Shown: piece by piece, positions 28,249-37,409 of the stretch | Layout of the letters: each line of letters opens with the position of its first letter | Numbering within the stretch: position 1 is the first letter of the stretch | Source: JAEUIG01 sp046349775 | GTDB taxonomy: Bacteria > Planctomycetota > Planctomycetia > Planctomycetales > Planctomycetaceae | Direction: 5' to 3' | Length of the DNA: 64,000 nucleotides | Assembly (NCBI GenBank): GCA_046349775.1 | Contig: JAXMBS010000025.1 | Span: 1-64,000 of the forward strand | Notes under the pieces: generated by a model | Databases searched by the model: none | Told to the model about the DNA's origin: nothing | What the model saw: only the letters and a program-made list of their open reading frames with translations | Made by a program: the position numbers and the translations under genes

Positions 28249-28553
28249 CGACGCGCGCGTGCGCGTCGCCCGAGACTCGTGTCAACGAGGCGTCCCTGCG
28301 GCGGCGTGTTCGCGAGGCAGCGGCCTTCCGGCTGCCCGGATCAGTCTATCATCTATCGGTTCCCGGCTGCAAAAAAGGTGCGGAGTTCGGGGTGCGGCGG
28401 AACCTGCCGATCGTTTCGCCGCCTGTTCTGAACGACTGTCACGCAGATTCGACGCGCCCCGCATGGGCGGAGCGGTCGACACGCGCCATCCATCCGGCCG
28501 GCCGGCAATCCTACAGCCGCTACTTCCGGCACAGTCCCCGTGCCTGGCCCAGC
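28249..28553. other. Intergenic region between the hydrolase and rpoN
   Basis: About 305 bases. On the minus strand, TTGCAG (28367-28372) and TAGACT (28343-28348) with an 18-base spacer could be a promoter for the hydrolase gene. No gene recognised here. No clear terminator after rpoN. Confidence 0.3.
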
Positions 28554-30047
28554 TTAAAACTGCTTGCGCTGCCGCGAGGACGGAATATTCATCGCCTTGC
28601 GGTATTTCGTGACGGTCCGGCGTGCGAGGGTGTAGCCGAGCTTCGCCATTTCGATAACCAGCGCGTCGTCGCTGAGCGGGTCGGACTTGTCTTCATTGTC
28701 CACCAGCTCCTTGAGCTTGAGGCGGACAATGTCCCAGGCGACTTCGTCCCCTTCGGCCGTCGTCGTGCCGCCGCCGAAGAACCGCTTGAGCGGAAAAATC
28801 CCGCGCGGCGTGGCGATGTGCTTGCCGTCGACCGCTCGCGACACCGTCGTCACGTGCACGCCGACGACGTCGGCGATCTGCTGCATCTTGAGCGGTGCGA
28901 TGTGCTCCGGCCCGTTCTCGAGGAAATCGGTCTGCTTGTCGACGATCGCCTGGGCCACGCGCTTGAGAGTGTTGTAACGCTGCTCGATCGACTCGATCAG
29001 CCAGCGCGCCGACTCGATCTTGCGGCGAATGAACTCGCGCGTCGCCGCGTCCGGCTTGTCCTCGAGCATCCGCGCGTAGTGGCGGCTGATCCGCAGTTGC
29101 GGAATGTGCTCGTCGATCAGTCGCACGACGTATTTGCCGTTTTCATCCTGCTCGACGGCGAGGTCCGGCGTGACGTTTTGGGTCGGCGCCTGCTCGAAGC
29201 CTTGCCCCGGCGAGACATTGAAATGTTTCAGTTCCTCCTTCGCCGCATTGATGTCATCGATCGTATAGCCGGTCTTGCGCTCGATCTGCGGCAGGCGGTT
29301 GTTGAGCAGATCATCCCAGTGCGCGCTGATCAGCGTCACCAGGATGTCCCGCAGCGGCGTGTGCGGCGTGATCTGCAGCAGCAGGCACTCCTTGAGGTCG
29401 CGGGCGCCGACACCGGGCGGATCGAGCCGCTGAATCAGCCGCAAGGCCTCGTCGGCTTCGGGAAGACTCACCGCCCCGCCGTAGACCTGCACGATTTCCG
29501 CCAGCGAACTCTGGAGCCGGCCATTGTGGTCCAGGTTCTGGATCAGGTACTCGCCGAAGGCCCGCACCCGTGGCGAACAGTCGAAGTAGTGAAACTGATC
29601 GATGAGGTGGTCCTGCAGCGTCTGCGGGCGCGACTCCGCATTCGCCATCAGGTCGTGCTGGCGGTCCCCTTCCTCATCGGTGCGGTTGCCGGACGGCTTC
29701 GATCCGCTGGTATAGTTGTCTTCCGGCCACTCCTGGGAAATCTCCAGCAGCCGTTCGAAGTCCGACGCGTTGTTGTCCTCGTTCCCCGCGTTCAGCTCGC
29801 GCTGTTCCACGTCGCGGACCGGGACGTCGTCTCCCGCCGCCGGCTCCGCCTCATCCGCGACAAAGTTTCCTGCCTCGTCGGTCTCTTCCGCCGCCTGCTC
29901 CAGGACGACGTTCTCGGACAGTTCCTGCTCGATCCGTTCCTGCAAGGCCAGCAGCGGCAATTGCAGGATCTCCATCGACTGAATCATGCGCGGCGCCAGC
30001 TTCATCTGCTGGCTCATCCGCATCTGTTGTGACAGGTTCAGATTCAT
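28554..30047 (-). CDS. rpoN: RNA polymerase sigma-54 factor
   Basis: A 497-aa protein. The N-terminal Gln/Leu-rich region I (QQMRMSQQMKLAPRMIQSME, then ILQLPLLALQERIEQEL) interacts with activators. An acidic region II follows (residues about 50-130). The core-binding and HTH regions carry DLKECLLLQI and IADVVGVHVTTVSRAVDGKH. The RpoN box ARRTVTKYRK lies at about 475-484. The length is normal for the family. It directs RNA polymerase to -24/-12 promoters opened by enhancer-binding ATPases such as the FHA protein at 50739. Confidence 0.97.
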   Translation of the reverse strand: MNLNLSQQMRMSQQMKLAPRMIQSMEILQLPLLALQERIEQELSENVVLEQAAEETDEAGNFVADEAEPAAGDDVPVRDVEQRELNAGNEDNNASDFERLLEISQEWPEDNYTSGSKPSGNRTDEEGDRQHDLMANAESRPQTLQDHLIDQFHYFDCSPRVRAFGEYLIQNLDHNGRLQSSLAEIVQVYGGAVSLPEADEALRLIQRLDPPGVGARDLKECLLLQITPHTPLRDILVTLISAHWDDLLNNRLPQIERKTGYTIDDINAAKEELKHFNVSPGQGFEQAPTQNVTPDLAVEQDENGKYVVRLIDEHIPQLRISRHYARMLEDKPDAATREFIRRKIESARWLIESIEQRYNTLKRVAQAIVDKQTDFLENGPEHIAPLKMQQIADVVGVHVTTVSRAVDGKHIATPRGIFPLKRFFGGGTTTAEGDEVAWDIVRLKLKELVDNEDKSDPLSDDALVIEMAKLGYTLARRTVTKYRKAMNIPSSRQRKQF

Positions 30048-30107
30048 GATTCGTCAAACGACCGCACGCAGGTCGCGCCTATCGCATGTATGACAGAAAA
30101 GAGCAGG

Positions 30108-30237
30108 ATCGCAGATGAACACAGATCAAAAAGATTGACGCAGATCAATAACAGTCACACCGCAGTTACATCTGAGTCTTCGAAGTGAGTGAGAATGGTC
30201 TGCGTAAATCTGCCAAATCTGCGTTCATCTGCGTGCC
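30108..30237. repeat. Solo copy of the GxxExxY-associated inverted repeat
   Basis: The left arm, 30108-30148, reads GATCGCAGATGAACACAGAT and so on to GACGCAGATCA. The right arm, 30199-30237, ends ATCTGCGTTCATCTGCG and is its inverse with few mismatches. The arms share the CGCAGAT...AGATT...GCAGA pattern of those at 7367-7904 but enclose only about 50 bases and no gene. Confidence 0.6.
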
Positions 30238-30271
30238 GTTTATTTCTTACTCGCTCTGCTCTGACCCACTC

Positions 30272-30898
30272 TCAAAACGTCTGACGCCCCTGCAGTGCGT
30301 CGGCGAGCATTTCCTTGTTGGCAAACTCCAGCACGCTGCCGGTTGGAATCCCGCGCGCCAGCCGCGTGATCTTGATTGGCAGTTCCTGAAGGAGATTGGC
30401 GATATACAACGCCGTGCCGTCCCCTTCGAGGGTGGGATTCGTCGCCATCACAATTTCGCGGACTCCGTCGGCACGCACGCGTTTCAGCAGCAGGTCGATC
30501 GTCAGATCATCCGGACCGACCCCCTCCAGCGGCGATAATCGGCCTCCCAATACGTGATACGAGCCGTGATAGACTCCGGCCGCATCCAGCGCTGCCACGT
30601 CGCGCGGCTGTTCGACGATGCAGACGGTCGTGGGATCGCGGCGCGGGTCGCTGCAGAAACTGCACATTTCGCGGTCCGTCAGGTTGCCGCATTTGGCACA
30701 CCGGCGGACCGAGCGTTTCACTTCCCGTATCGCGTCGGCGAGCTGGAGAGCTTCCGACTCGGCAACCGACAACACGTGATTGGCCAGTCGCTCAGCGGTC
30801 TTCCGACCGATCCCCGGCAGACGCGCGAACTCCTCGACCAGCCGTCCGACGGCCGGCCCGAACGGGTGCGATTCCGCTGTTGGTCCTCGATACGCCAT
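30272..30898 (-). CDS. recR: Recombination mediator RecR
   Basis: A 208-aa protein starting at 30898 (MAYRGPTAES). A helix-hairpin-helix region has ARLPGIGRKTAERLA. The zinc finger has Cys at 67, 70, 79 and 82 (CAKCGNLTDREMCSFC). A Toprim domain follows (TVCIVEQPRDVAAL, then YHVLGGRLSPLEGVGPDDL), ending with EIVMATNPTLEGDGTALYI. RecR acts with RecO in RecA loading. Neighbours ebfC and dnaX form the conserved dnaX-ebfC-recR cluster. A longer upstream frame is open but is not part of the family. Confidence 0.96.
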   Translation of the reverse strand: MAYRGPTAESHPFGPAVGRLVEEFARLPGIGRKTAERLANHVLSVAESEALQLADAIREVKRSVRRCAKCGNLTDREMCSFCSDPRRDPTTVCIVEQPRDVAALDAAGVYHGSYHVLGGRLSPLEGVGPDDLTIDLLLKRVRADGVREIVMATNPTLEGDGTALYIANLLQELPIKITRLARGIPTGSVLEFANKEMLADALQGRQTF

Positions 30899-31085
30899 CC
30901 GCTGACTTGCTCCGCAATCGAGTGCCACAATCCGATGTGGCACAGAGATGTGATCGTGCTGAAGTGAATTGAAATTGTGGCGGCGGGCGCCACGGGCATT
31001 GTCCGTGCAATTCGATGGGACGCGGATCCTCCGTTCGCAGTAGCGGAGCCAATGACGCCCGCGTTCGCTGCCTAAGTCCATTTGC

Positions 31086-31448
31086 TCAGGGGGTCATTCC
31101 GGGAAAGCGTAACCCGGACAGTGCGTCCTGCACGGCGGAGGGATCAACGCCCCCCATCAGCGAGCTCATCTCCCCGGCCATCGCTTCGCGGCACCGCTCC
31201 ATCGCCTGGTTCACGGCGGAACAGATGAGGTCCTCGATCATTTCCCGGTCGCCCGAAGCCAGCAGGGACGGCTCAATTCGACAGCTCAACAGCCGCTGCT
31301 GACCGTCAGCGGTGACAGTCACCATGCCTCCGCCGGCACTGCCTTCGACTCGGATCTCAGCCAGTTTGGACTGCATTTCTCCCATCTTGCCATAAAGGGC
31401 CTGAGCCTGCTTCATGGCCTGCATCATATCTCCAAGTCCTTTGAGCAT
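31086..31448 (-). CDS. EbfC/YbaB family nucleoid-associated protein
   Basis: A 120-aa protein: LGDMMQAMKQAQALYGKMGE and MQSKLAEIRVEGSAGGGMV at the N-terminus, then VTVTADGQQRLLSCRIEPSL. It is a small DNA-binding homodimer of the YbaB/EbfC family. It lies 6 bases after the dnaX 3' fragment and about 190 bases before recR, the standard gene order. Confidence 0.92.
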   Translation of the reverse strand: MLKGLGDMMQAMKQAQALYGKMGEMQSKLAEIRVEGSAGGGMVTVTADGQQRLLSCRIEPSLLASGDREMIEDLICSAVNQAMERCREAMAGEMSSLMGGVDPSAVQDALSGLRFPGMTP

Positions 31449-31454
31449 TTCGCG

Positions 31455-32012
31455 TTACGCCTCATTCTGACCCGTGCCTGTGACGGGCTTCACATCGACC
31501 ACGGTGCCGCCGAAAATCGAAGACACCTGCTGGACGAATGCATTCCTGCGCATCGAATCCAGCGACGCACCCCGTTTTGGCTTTGGCGTTTGCGCTTCCG
31601 GCGCCGGCTCGACGGCGGCGCCGTCGTTGCCGATCGCACAGGTCAGCGGCCGTCCGGCGACTTGCTGGACTGCCGACTGAAGCTTGGAAACCGTTTCCGG
31701 TCGCTGGCAGTACGATCTGCTGAAAGAATAGCGCACAGGAAACAATATTTCCAGACCGTTTGGCCCAGAAATTGCTACTCGCGACGCGTTCCTTAAGTGC
31801 CCGGCAATTGCCTCAGGCAAAGTCGCAACCACCTCCTTCCAAAGCATTTGCAGAGAATCATCTGTCAGCTCCGCAACGGAGCCGTGGACGGGGGGAGCTG
31901 CCGGGACAGGCGCGGAATTGGCCGATTGAAGTGGCGGAGAAGCCATTTCCGGGGGGTCAGACACCCCGTTGACCTCCGGAGACTCCCCGGAAGCAGGGGA
32001 CGAAGTTGCCAC
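31455..32012 (-). CDS. dnaX: dnaX 3' fragment (tau-specific C-terminal part)
   Basis: 185 residues in the same frame as the 5' part, separated from it only by a TGA at 32022-32024 and nine bases. It holds a Pro/Ala-rich linker (SPPLQSANSAPVPAAPPVHG) and a C-terminal domain (LWKEVVATLPEAIAGHLRNA, then ILFPVRYSFSRSYCQR), as in tau. Printing one A fewer in the A6 tract and one C more in the C6 tract beside the stop restores an open tau frame (RRAKNGLTDPPSVATS). It may therefore not be a separate gene. Confidence 0.7.
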   Translation of the reverse strand: MATSSPASGESPEVNGVSDPPEMASPPLQSANSAPVPAAPPVHGSVAELTDDSLQMLWKEVVATLPEAIAGHLRNASRVAISGPNGLEILFPVRYSFSRSYCQRPETVSKLQSAVQQVAGRPLTCAIGNDGAAVEPAPEAQTPKPKRGASLDSMRRNAFVQQVSSIFGGTVVDVKPVTGTGQNEA

Positions 32013-32021
32013 ACTGGGGGG

Positions 32022-33278
32022 TCAGTCAGACCGTTTTTTCGCGCGTCGGCCGCTGCAGGAACCACCACCGGCACGGTCCGAGGTGGAGGTACAGCGCCCG
32101 GCCCGCTCATTGGCAGATGGAGCACCAGCCGGCAGGTCTCGCAGTTCCCGAAGCACTCCCACCAGGTCGTCGAGCTTCTCCAGCAGGCAGATGCGGATCA
32201 GCGCCAATTCCAGCAGTGCGCGACCGTACGTCACCCGCTGCATCCGGCTCTTGGTCTCGACGAGGATCTGCATTGCCGCGCTGATCGTCTCCATCCCCCA
32301 GGCCTGGGACTGACGCTGCAGTTCCGGTCGCAGCCGTTCGGCCACACTCAGCAACGGCACGCTATTCGCGCCCAGCCCCGCAATCAGCAAGTCGCGCAGG
32401 TATTCGAGCAACTGGTCGCTCAGGCTGCCGACCTGCACGCCTGCGGCCAAAGCCTCCTCCAGCGCCGCGAGCGCAGCAGGAGCGTTCGCCGTCATCAACG
32501 CCTCGGCCAGAGTCACGAGGCGCTCATCCGGGGCGGTTCCGAGGAGTCGGTGGACGTCATCAGGCTGGAGTGTCTCGCTGCCGAACGCCAGCAACTGGTC
32601 GAACAGCGACTGCGCGTCGCGCATTGAGCCGGCTGCGCGCCGGGCGACGAGTTCGACAGCCTCCGGTTCGACCTGGACTTGTTCCGCATCGGCGATCTGT
32701 TGCAGACGCGCAGCGACCGCCGCCGTCCCGATCAGTCCGAAGTCAAACCGCTGGCAGCGGGAGAGGATCGTCTCCGGCACCTTGTTCGGCTCGGTGGTGC
32801 AGAACACGAATTTGACGTTTGGCGGCGGCTCTTCGAGCGTCTTCAGGAGGGCATTGAACGCCTCCTTCGTCAGCATGTGGACTTCGTCGATGATGTACAC
32901 CTTGTACGGCGAACGCATCGAGCGGACGCCGACGTTGGCCCGCAGCGTGCGGATATCGTCAATGCCGCGATTCGAGGCGCCGTCGATTTCCAGGACGTCC
33001 ACGTCATTGCCGGCGGCGATCCCCTCGCAGACATCGCACTGATTGCAGGGCACGCCGTCCACGACGTGCGGACAGTTCAGCGCCTTGGCAAAGATGCGGG
33101 CGGTCGAGGTCTTGCCGACTCCCCGCGCACCGGTAAAGAGATACGCATGCGCGACGCGTCCGCCACGGATCGCATTACGCAAGGCCTGCCCGACGTGCTC
33201 CTGCCCGACGACGTCGGCGAACGTCTGCGGGCGGAATCGGCGGGCCAGAACGGTGTAGTGAGTGTCTTCGGCGGCCAC
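32022..33278 (-). CDS. dnaX: DNA polymerase III subunit gamma/tau
   Basis: 418 residues from a GTG at 33278. Domain I has LARRFRPQTFADVVGQEHV and Walker A GARGVGKT, and a zinc-binding CNQCDVCEGI. Walker B IIDEVHML follows, then LLKTLEEPPPNVKFVFCTTE, then the collar domain to LLGVLRELRD-like sequence near residue 385. This is a full gamma-like product. The frame ends after RRAKKRSD at a TGA just beyond an A6 tract (GCGAAAAAACGG). The clamp-loader motor is complete. Conserved neighbours ebfC and recR. Confidence 0.95.
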   Translation of the reverse strand: MAAEDTHYTVLARRFRPQTFADVVGQEHVGQALRNAIRGGRVAHAYLFTGARGVGKTSTARIFAKALNCPHVVDGVPCNQCDVCEGIAAGNDVDVLEIDGASNRGIDDIRTLRANVGVRSMRSPYKVYIIDEVHMLTKEAFNALLKTLEEPPPNVKFVFCTTEPNKVPETILSRCQRFDFGLIGTAAVAARLQQIADAEQVQVEPEAVELVARRAAGSMRDAQSLFDQLLAFGSETLQPDDVHRLLGTAPDERLVTLAEALMTANAPAALAALEEALAAGVQVGSLSDQLLEYLRDLLIAGLGANSVPLLSVAERLRPELQRQSQAWGMETISAAMQILVETKSRMQRVTYGRALLELALIRICLLEKLDDLVGVLRELRDLPAGAPSANERAGRCTSTSDRAGGGSCSGRRAKKRSD

Positions 33279-33468
33279 GGCGGATCACTGGTCGTTTGGT
33301 GATTGGTCGTTCAAGGGCGAGAAGCCGCCGATTCTATCGCCCGGACAATCACACATGCCACCGGCAGAACAAAACGGATCAGAATGACGCTGGGGGTTCC
33401 GCGACTCGCAGCCGCAGCCTACCACGCGCGCTCGGCCGCCCCCTCGCCGCTGTGAATGCAGTCCGGCA

Positions 33469-34875
33469 TTAACGGACACCGCGATACGCATTCCCCGCCA
33501 GTTCCAGCCCGCCAATCTGCGAAACCAGCTGTTCGATCCGGGCGACGCGCTGCAAATGCCCCAGTTCATACTGCGGCATCGCCCGTTCGTAACGGACAAC
33601 GCGGACAAACTCCGGCTCACCCCGCACCCCCAGCAGTTCCGCGAGTTCCTCGCGGACCAGCCGGACGATTGCATCGTCATCGTTGTCCAGCTGTTCCGGC
33701 TGCAGTGCCCCGCCGACGAAAGTGCGCAAAATGATTCGACCTTGCGGCGCACGCGACGGAAACTTTCGGCTGAGGAACGACACGGCGAGAATCCGACGCC
33801 ACTCGAGATGCGGAATCACCAATCCTGCTGCATCGAGCGGGTGCGCAATATCCTCCAGACGATGTCCCGTCACGACAATGGCGCTCGACGCGTAATCAAT
33901 CGATCGCAATTCACGCCCCAGGTCTGGTGCCCAGGCCGACAGTGTGTCGGCGGCCCGCCAGGCCGGAAGTGCCAGTATGACCGCGTCTGCCGGATGGCGC
34001 GCTCCAGCTTCAGTTTCAATCTCATATGCGGCGCCGCCACCCAGGCCCCGACGGATGGCCGTGATTCGAGTCTTGCAATGCACCGTTCCCCGCGCCAGCA
34101 CGCGGTCACGCAGCGCGTGCTGCAATTCGGACATCCCCTCTCGGGGAGTCGCAAACAGACCGTAACGGACTCCCGAATCGGTGGCCCGCTCTCCCCTTGT
34201 CGCGAATTGTCCCTGGACGCCCCGAATCAGCCCGCCCCATTCCCGTTCCATCTCCACGAATCGCGGAAATGTCGCCGACAGGCTCAGACGCGCGGGATCG
34301 CCCGTGTAGATCCCCCCGACCAGCGGTTGTACGACTCGTTCATACATTTCCCGTCCGAACCGGCGCCGGGCAAACGCCGCGATGCTCTCATCGTCGGTGG
34401 CCCGCCGCCGCGGCACGAAATACTCCGCCGCCGCCCGCAGTTTGCCCGCCGGCGACAGCAGTTTCGTCTGCAGCAAGCCTGCCAGCCGCGTCGGCGCCAG
34501 CAGCGACAACCCCTCCGGAGCAGGCCATAGTCGTCCTTTGCGGACAATCAGAGCGCGACGGTAGCGGGGATCTATCCCGATCAGCCGCGACTCCAGTCCC
34601 AGCCGCCGGCACAGGTCCAACGCCCACGGCTTGTCGGTGATGAACGAATCGGCGCCGGTCTCGATGACATAGTCACCGATTCGTTCCGTCCCGAAGCACC
34701 CCCCCGGCTGGGGAGCTGAATCAAACACTTCGATACCGACGTCCCGTGCGTCCGCCGCATCGGCGAGTTCGACCAACCGCTGCGCTGCCGCCAGACCGGT
34801 GATTCCGCCCCCGATCACGGCGATACGCGCCGCCCCGGGGTCATTCGCCGATTTTGTTGCCGCGTCAACATGCAT
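33469..34875 (-). CDS. hemY: Protoporphyrinogen/coproporphyrinogen oxidase (FAD-dependent)
   Basis: A 468-aa protein. The FAD-binding dinucleotide fold starts with RIAVIGGGITGLAAAQRLVE. GGCFGTERIGDYVIETGADS is the substrate/FAD region, and PLVGGIYTGDPARLSLSATF is the conserved HemY central motif. AGNAYRGV-type sequence ends the protein, where this family closes its FAD pocket. It oxidises protoporphyrinogen IX (or coproporphyrinogen III) in haem synthesis. No signal peptide. Also annotated as hemG in some databases. Confidence 0.9.
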   Translation of the reverse strand: MHVDAATKSANDPGAARIAVIGGGITGLAAAQRLVELADAADARDVGIEVFDSAPQPGGCFGTERIGDYVIETGADSFITDKPWALDLCRRLGLESRLIGIDPRYRRALIVRKGRLWPAPEGLSLLAPTRLAGLLQTKLLSPAGKLRAAAEYFVPRRRATDDESIAAFARRRFGREMYERVVQPLVGGIYTGDPARLSLSATFPRFVEMEREWGGLIRGVQGQFATRGERATDSGVRYGLFATPREGMSELQHALRDRVLARGTVHCKTRITAIRRGLGGGAAYEIETEAGARHPADAVILALPAWRAADTLSAWAPDLGRELRSIDYASSAIVVTGHRLEDIAHPLDAAGLVIPHLEWRRILAVSFLSRKFPSRAPQGRIILRTFVGGALQPEQLDNDDDAIVRLVREELAELLGVRGEPEFVRVVRYERAMPQYELGHLQRVARIEQLVSQIGGLELAGNAYRGVR

Positions 34876-35071
34876 TGCTGGTCATGCACCTCCACCCCCA
34901 GCTTAGGAGATTCGCCAGCGCCGGTCAGCCATTCGTCGACTTCTTTACTCAGGCGCAGTCTGAAATCTCCGCCATGCAGTATCGACTGCCGATTTGACCA
35001 AGCGCCCTGTGTCCTACGCCCGAGCACACGCGTCCACTACAATTCGCAAGAATTACGGAGTTGCCCCCCGG

Positions 35072-37150
35072 ATGGCCGCTGACACCGCCACACTCGACGC
35101 AATCCTCGAGCGCCTCAACCCGCAACAGCGGGCCGCTGCCGCGCACGGGATGTCGCCACTGCTGATCGTCGCCGGGGCCGGCACCGGCAAGACGACGACT
35201 CTCGCCCATCGCGTCGCCTGCCTGATCGGCCGCGGCATTCCGCCGGAGCGGATTTTGCTCCTGACGTTCACACGTCGCGCCGCAGCCGAAATGCTGCGCC
35301 GCGTCGATGGGATTGTGCGCGAGCTGTCCGGCAATTCGGCCGCGAATGCAGCTCTCGCCAGCCGCCGCGTGTGGGGAGGGACATTCCACGCCATCGCTAC
35401 GCGGCTGTTGCGGCAGCATGGCCGGCTGCTGGGACTGACGCCCGAATTCACGGTCCTCGATCGCAGCGATTCTGAGGATCTGATTCACGTCCTCCGCGAA
35501 GAACTCCAGCTCGCCGGCGGCGGGACGCGGTTTCCTCTCAAGGGAACGTGCCTGAGCATCTACAGCAAGGCGGTCAATGCGCAGCAGTCGCTCGGCCGCG
35601 TGCTGGAGGAAGCATTCCCGTGGTGCATTGAACACGAGCAGCCGCTGAAACAATTGTTCAACACCTACGTCGATCGCAAGGAACAGCTCGGCGTTTTCGA
35701 CTACGACGACCTGCTCCTGTTCTGGCGCGAGCTGGCGACGAATCCGGAAGTGAGTCCGAAAATCCGCAGCCAGTTCGACTGCATCCTGGTCGACGAATAC
35801 CAGGACACGAACGTCGTCCAGGCGGCAATCCTCAAAGGACTAGCGCCCAATGGTCAGGGGTTGACCGTCGTCGGCGACGACGCCCAGTCGATTTACTCGT
35901 TCCGCGCCGCCACAGTGCGAAACATTCTCGATTTTCCTCAGGAGTATCCGGGCACGACGGTCCTCGCCCTGGAGCAGAACTATCGCAGCACGATGCCGAT
36001 TCTGCAGGCGACGAATGCGGTGATCGCCGCCGCGGCCGAGCGCCACCAGAAGGACCTGTGGTCCACCCGTGACGACGGCGAGCGGCCGGCGTTCGTCCTG
36101 TGTCAGGACGAAGAAGAACAGACGGACTACCTGGTCGACCACATCCTCGAGCACCGCGAAAACGGCGTCCTGCTGCGGCAGCAAGCGGTCCTGTTCCGTG
36201 CGTCGCACCACAGCATCACGCTCGAAGTCGAACTTGCCCGCCGAAACGTGCCCTTCCACAAATATGGCGGCCTCAAGTTCGTCGAAACGGCGCACGTGAA
36301 GGACCTGCTCGGCTTCTTGCGTCTCGCGGAAAACCCGCGGGACATCGTCTCCGGTCAGCGCGTACTGGTCCTGTTGCCGGGCATCGGCCAGGTGCGGGCG
36401 CGGAGCCTGATGAACGTGCTGGCCGAAAAGCGCGGTGACTTCCATGCCTGGAGAGACATTAAGCCGCCCAAGGCCGCCGGCTCCGCCTGGCCGGATTTTG
36501 TCACGCTCATGACGGGACTGCACAGCGGCCGCCGTCAGCCGCTCACCGACCAGGTCCATCGCGTTCGCTCGTTTTACGCGCCGCTCGTCGAGAAACGCTA
36601 CGACAATGTCCGTGCGAGACTCAAAGACCTGGAGCAATTGGAACTGGTCAGCCGGCGGTTCACCGATCGGATGCAGTTCATCACGGAGATGACGCTCGAC
36701 CCGCCCTCTTCGACACAGGACCTTGCCGGCGATCCGCTGCTGGATGAGGACTATCTCATCCTGAGTACGATCCACTCCGCCAAGGGGCTGGAGTGGAACA
36801 ACGTGTACGTCATTCACGCGGCTGACGGCAACATTCCGTCCGACATGGCGACCGGCAACCCGGCGGAAATCGAGGAAGAGCGGCGACTGCTGTACGTGGC
36901 GCTGACGCGAGCAAAAGACCGGCTCTACGTGACGATGCCGCAGCGGTACTACTTCCAGGGGCGGTTTCGCAGCGACGCGCACGGCTATGCCCAGCCGTCA
37001 CGGTTCTTGACCAAGGAAGCGCTCAGCCACTTCAAGATCGACGTGGCCTACGCTGGGCTGAATGAAGACGACGGCGGGGAAACCGAAGCCCCGTCGCCGC
37101 ACTTCACCACGGCCGACGTCCGCTCGCGAATCAAATCATCGTGGGAGTGA
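35072..37150 (+). CDS. UvrD/PcrA-type ATP-dependent DNA helicase
   Basis: 692 aa with ATG at 35072. Motif Q/I reads LNPQQRAAAAHG and AGAGTGKTTT (34-43). Motif Ia is LTFTRRAAAEMLRR, motif II VDEYQDTN, and motif III GDDAQSIYSFRAA. Motif IV follows (LEQNYRST), with motif V STIHSAKGLEWNNVYVIH and motif VI EERRLLYVALTRAKDRL. This is a complete superfamily 1A helicase of the UvrD/Rep group. The length is on the short side for PcrA (about 720), and the Zn/TUDOR tail is absent. Monocistronic; the upstream hemY is divergent. Confidence 0.93.
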   Translation: MAADTATLDAILERLNPQQRAAAAHGMSPLLIVAGAGTGKTTTLAHRVACLIGRGIPPERILLLTFTRRAAAEMLRRVDGIVRELSGNSAANAALASRRVWGGTFHAIATRLLRQHGRLLGLTPEFTVLDRSDSEDLIHVLREELQLAGGGTRFPLKGTCLSIYSKAVNAQQSLGRVLEEAFPWCIEHEQPLKQLFNTYVDRKEQLGVFDYDDLLLFWRELATNPEVSPKIRSQFDCILVDEYQDTNVVQAAILKGLAPNGQGLTVVGDDAQSIYSFRAATVRNILDFPQEYPGTTVLALEQNYRSTMPILQATNAVIAAAAERHQKDLWSTRDDGERPAFVLCQDEEEQTDYLVDHILEHRENGVLLRQQAVLFRASHHSITLEVELARRNVPFHKYGGLKFVETAHVKDLLGFLRLAENPRDIVSGQRVLVLLPGIGQVRARSLMNVLAEKRGDFHAWRDIKPPKAAGSAWPDFVTLMTGLHSGRRQPLTDQVHRVRSFYAPLVEKRYDNVRARLKDLEQLELVSRRFTDRMQFITEMTLDPPSSTQDLAGDPLLDEDYLILSTIHSAKGLEWNNVYVIHAADGNIPSDMATGNPAEIEEERRLLYVALTRAKDRLYVTMPQRYYFQGRFRSDAHGYAQPSRFLTKEALSHFKIDVAYAGLNEDDGGETEAPSPHFTTADVRSRIKSSWE

Positions 37151-37200
37151 CCGGGAGGGCGAGGCGGCTTGGCACAAAAAGTGTAGTGATCCGACCGTCG

Positions 37201-37307
37201 CTATTTGCCAGGCAGGACCACTAGCCCGACGCGCCAGCGAGGGCAATACTTCTGTCTCCGGACGCCCTTGCTAGCGCTGCGGGCTAGTGAACGCACCTGA
37301 CAAATAA
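37201..37307. repeat. MITE-like palindromic element 1
   Basis: CACTAGCCCGACGCGCCAGC, then GAGGG, near 37219-37243 faces CCCTTGCTAGCGCTGCGGGC, then TAGTG, at 37265-37289. Outside these lie a second inverted pair, TATTTGCCAGG (37202-37212) and CCTGACAAATA (37296-37306). This nested palindrome matches a planctomycete intergenic repeat design. It starts about 50 bases after the helicase stop. Confidence 0.65.
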
Positions 37308-37321
37308 CGCTGGGCGAACCG

Positions 37322-37380
37322 GTAGGGTGGGCTGTACTCACCAGATTGCTATCCGTCGTGGTGGGCACAGCCCACCCTAC
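37322..37380. repeat. MITE-like palindromic element 2
   Basis: GTAGGGTGGGCTGTACTCAC (37322 onward, 22-bp arm) faces TGGTGGGCACAGCCCACCCT (37359 onward) with 20 of 22 bases paired and a 15-base loop. The GTAGGGTGGGC arm is a common repeat in many bacterial genomes. It lies 15 bases after element 1 but is unrelated to it. Confidence 0.65.
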
Positions 37381-37409
37381 AGCGGACCTCTGACGTTTGG
37401 CCTCTGCCG

